The notes beneath the pieces are model-generated. The model saw only the letters and a list, made by a program, of their open reading frames with translations. It searched no databases and was not told the origin of the DNA. This document shows, one piece after another, positions 61,997-64,000 of a stretch of 64,000 nt of DNA. The stretch comes from an uncultured Cryomorphaceae bacterium. GTDB lineage: Bacteria > Bacteroidota > Bacteroidia > Flavobacteriales > Schleiferiaceae. The stretch lies in NCBI GenBank assembly GCA_937120475.1, contig CAKZJV010000007.1, positions 636,068 through 700,067 on the forward strand, written 5' to 3'. The position numbers and the translations under genes were made by a program. Positions within the stretch are counted from its first letter, which is position 1, and each line of letters starts with the position of its first letter.

Positions 61997-62707
61997 TTAA
62001 AGGTTCCGTATAAAGATACTGTAGCGGAAAGCCCATTGCCAGCGAATGCTGTAATCTTCAATACCAGCTTGTTTTAGTATTTCCTCCCAATCAGCCCGGG
62101 TAAAACTTTTTCGGATAGAGAGTTTACCATCGTGTTTACTTACGTACGAAAAGTTAAAAATGCGCGAAACTATCTGAAACAAACGGTAGGCCAGCGGACT
62201 GCGCTGTAAGTCGTTAATGAGGATGTAACGGCTGCTACCCCTGGCATTCCTTAATATGTGTATAATTTGCTCTTCGCTAAAATGATGCATGAACAAATTG
62301 AACAATAAAACATCGGTTTGGTGCTCACTAAACAGTGGAGAAAGTACGTTCACCAGCTGCCATTGAATGGGGTAAGCTTTGGCAAACTCGCGGGCCAGTG
62401 CCAAAACGTTCGGATTTCCGTCAAGCCCGGTAAGTTGTACTTCAATATTTTGCGAGCCACTCCAATCACTGAGCTTTCGCAACATATCTCCCCCACCGCA
62501 ACCGGCATCTGATATTTTGAGGGGTCCTTCATAAGAGTATTCCTGTAATACGACTTTTAAATTTTTTAGAATGGGAGCATAACCTCCTAAAAAACGGTTG
62601 ATTCGCTCCAACTCCCGAAGGTTACGTTTCAGGTCATTACCCTGCAATTCAAAATCATCGAGGATTTCTTTTTCGTAGCTGCGGGTTTTAAAGGAAAGGC
62701 TTCCCAT
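61997..62707 (-). CDS. SAM-dependent methyltransferase
   Basis: The 236-residue protein has the class I methyltransferase fold: motif I ISDAGCGGGDML, motif II GLDGNPNVLALA, and the later strand DVLLFNLFMHHFSEE. In actinobacterial phenolic-lipid operons a methyltransferase follows the type III PKS and O-methylates the alkylresorcinol; the position here suggests the same job, though N- or C-methylation is not ruled out. It overlaps the FAD oxidoreductase gene by 20 bp. Confidence 0.88.
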   Translation of the reverse strand: MGSLSFKTRSYEKEILDDFELQGNDLKRNLRELERINRFLGGYAPILKNLKVVLQEYSYEGPLKISDAGCGGGDMLRKLSDWSGSQNIEVQLTGLDGNPNVLALAREFAKAYPIQWQLVNVLSPLFSEHQTDVLLFNLFMHHFSEEQIIHILRNARGSSRYILINDLQRSPLAYRLFQIVSRIFNFSYVSKHDGKLSIRKSFTRADWEEILKQAGIEDYSIRWQWAFRYSIFIRNL

Positions 62708-63809
62708 GCGATAAACCTACGGTTTTTTTGAGCAAATAGGGTGAGCGCATAGCTACCTGTAAGGCCAATGAAAATGCTTTGGGCGACTCCATCAACCTTT
62801 GTGCATAACGGCCAAAAATCAGCCTTCTATTAAAGGCCCTTTCCCACTGTTTTTGATAAGTACGCTCCATTTCTTCGCGGCTAATGCTACCCTGTAAAAA
62901 CCGGGCACCCTCCCGGGCGGCTATAGCCCCCGCTTGAATGGCCATGGCCATCCCATTGCCACATAGGGGGTGGATTAACCCGGCCGCATCACCACACATC
63001 AACAGGTGGTTTTCTACCGTTTTTTTGGATGAAAAATTAACCTGGCTGATCACCAGCGGTTTATTAAAAAGCCGTTGAGAATTTTCCAGTACGGCTTTTA
63101 ACGCGGGGTTCCGACTTAAATGCTGCTCTTCCAGTTTATCAATACTTCCGTATTCGCTAAATAAGTCCTGCTGGAGCAGATAGCAAAAATTTACCTTATC
63201 CCCTTCTACGCATGATACCCCTGCGTAGCCACCTTCAAAATAATGCAATCCCACGGCATCGGCAGGCCATTCCGTTTTAAGGTGCCACTTAATACCCATG
63301 TATGCTGAATGCCGGCTAAAAAAACTACGCTCCATAGTCCGGTCCAGGTTAGAACGTTTGCCAAAAGCACCTAGGAGTAAACTGCATTGCAGAGCTTCAC
63401 CGGAAAGCAACTGAACCGTGAAAAAATCACCATCGAAAGAAAAAGAACTTGCGGTGTCATGGATAAAAACAACGCCATTTAGTTTAGCTTTTTCGTATAG
63501 AAAATGATCCAGGGTATAACGGCTAATCCCGAAACCACCAATCTGCATCTGGCATCGGGCGGCTTTTCCCTGTTCATTGCTCAAGATAAAATTATCGATT
63601 TCCTTGATGTCATGTTCCGCGGGAAAAAGTTTGTTTTTTACCAGGTAATCCTTTACCTCATTGGAAATATATTCTCCACAAACCCGATGAAAGGGATAAG
63701 TTCTTTTTTCAATTACAATAGTGGGTATGTGCATTTGAGCCAATGAGATACTAGCGATTAATCCTGCTAATCCTCCTCCTATTACAATGGCATTTTTTTG
63801 TTTTTTCAA
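62688..63809 (-). CDS. FAD-dependent oxidoreductase (geranylgeranyl-reductase-like)
   Basis: The frame begins with TTG at 63809: an in-frame TAA lies two codons upstream, so no ATG is available nearer the start. The 373-residue protein has the N-terminal dinucleotide motif VIGGGLAGLIASISLA (GxGxxG), VIEKRTYPFHRVCGEY with the Cys typical of geranylgeranyl-reductase-like enzymes, and the second FAD motif LLMCGDAAGLIHPLCGNGMAMA. Such enzymes reduce or hydroxylate lipophilic substrates. It is the first gene of the type III PKS operon and diverges from a plus-strand gene at 63904. Confidence 0.88.
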   Translation of the reverse strand: MKKQKNAIVIGGGLAGLIASISLAQMHIPTIVIEKRTYPFHRVCGEYISNEVKDYLVKNKLFPAEHDIKEIDNFILSNEQGKAARCQMQIGGFGISRYTLDHFLYEKAKLNGVVFIHDTASSFSFDGDFFTVQLLSGEALQCSLLLGAFGKRSNLDRTMERSFFSRHSAYMGIKWHLKTEWPADAVGLHYFEGGYAGVSCVEGDKVNFCYLLQQDLFSEYGSIDKLEEQHLSRNPALKAVLENSQRLFNKPLVISQVNFSSKKTVENHLLMCGDAAGLIHPLCGNGMAMAIQAGAIAAREGARFLQGSISREEMERTYQKQWERAFNRRLIFGRYAQRLMESPKAFSLALQVAMRSPYLLKKTVGLSHGKPFL

Positions 63810-63903
63810 CGCTTACTAGGGAGTTATTTTTTGATTACCAACACTTTAGGTTATAATATTAAATAATAAGTATTTTCGTACATATAATTCAGTAAAACCA
63901 GCT

Positions 63904-64000
63904 GTGAATAATTTAAGTTTAAGCGTGTTCATGTGGTCCGTTTTAAGTTTATTTCGGGCCTTTATCATTACTGTAGGCCCGCTTATAATACGGAAGATAC
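63904..64000 (+). CDS. 5' end of a plus-strand gene, probably membrane protein
   Basis: A frame open to the window edge starts with GTG at 63904 (NNLSLSVF) or ATG at 63931 (MWSVLSLFRAFIITVGP). The visible 32 residues are hydrophobic with basic residues at the end, suggesting a membrane segment. It is divergent from the type III PKS operon across a ~95-bp AT-rich gap that must hold both promoters. Family unknown. Confidence 0.4.
   Translation, partial: MNNLSLSVFMWSVLSLFRAFIITVGPLIIRKI

Overview
The window comes from a member of the Bacteroidota, most likely a flavobacterium-like, free-living bacterium. Evidence: two proteins ending in type IX secretion (T9SS) sorting domains, a SusC/SusD pair, lipoproteins with SCTKD lipoboxes, an LruC-domain protein, a reg_prop/Y_Y_Y sensor kinase with a LytTR regulator, and promoters matching the Bacteroidota consensus TTG-N19-21-TAnnTTTG. 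Shine-Dalgarno sites are not evident and several genes start with TTG.

Layout. (1) 1-12255: a tightly packed plus-strand envelope operon: the 3' part of a T9SS-exported repeat protein, a barrel-like outer-membrane candidate, two exported unknowns, a vWA/SH3-like protein and a MacB-like ABC ATPase-permease, followed by a very AT-rich membrane-protein gene. (2) 12366-20685: a type I restriction-modification locus, hsdM - DUF4268 nuclease-like gene - hsdS - truncated reading frame - HEPN-domain gene - hsdR. The backbone is GC-rich, while the hsdS recognition domains and the HEPN gene are AT-rich, so the locus looks mosaic. (3) 20988-27422: an LruC lipoprotein flanked by two copies of one palindrome, then a two-gene operon of AAA/STAND-like ATPases whose core promoter is covered by two copies of TGACAAA-N6-TTTGTCA. 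(4) 27454-43607 (mostly minus strand): a divergent metallophosphoesterase with a sodium:solute symporter, a palindrome-rich spacer, SusD/SusC, an arsenosugar cluster (glycosyltransferase, radical SAM ArsS, peroxidase-like protein), an acetolactate-synthase-like ThDP enzyme, a nucleosidase-like unknown, then on the plus strand an exported protein and an S41 peptidase. (5) 43688-58127 (plus strand): VOC protein, LytS-type sensor kinase plus LytTR regulator, a large M43-like/beta-helix T9SS protein, a SET-domain protein, Tex, and satD - small membrane protein - cvfB. (6) 58129-63809 (minus strand): a seven-gene operon with a FAD oxidoreductase, methyltransferase, type III polyketide synthase, enoyl-reductase-like SDR, FabZ-like dehydratase, ketoacyl synthase and ACP.

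How the genes may work together. The seven-gene operon reads as a pathway: KAS, dehydratase, reductase and ACP would build or tailor an acyl starter, the type III PKS would extend and cyclise it to a resorcinol or pyrone lipid, and the methyltransferase and FAD enzyme would modify the ring. The envelope operon could couple ATP-driven conformational change in the inner membrane to a periplasmic vWA protein and surface proteins; its job is unknown. Regions 2 and 3 resemble a defence-associated stretch. The best candidates for something undescribed are the envelope operon, the HEPN insertion in the RM locus, the doubly-operated ATPase pair, and the type III PKS operon with its own acyl-chain enzymes.

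Limits: all functional calls are by eye from motifs. No homology search, structure prediction or composition scan was run; GC figures quoted are hand counts of single 60-base lines.
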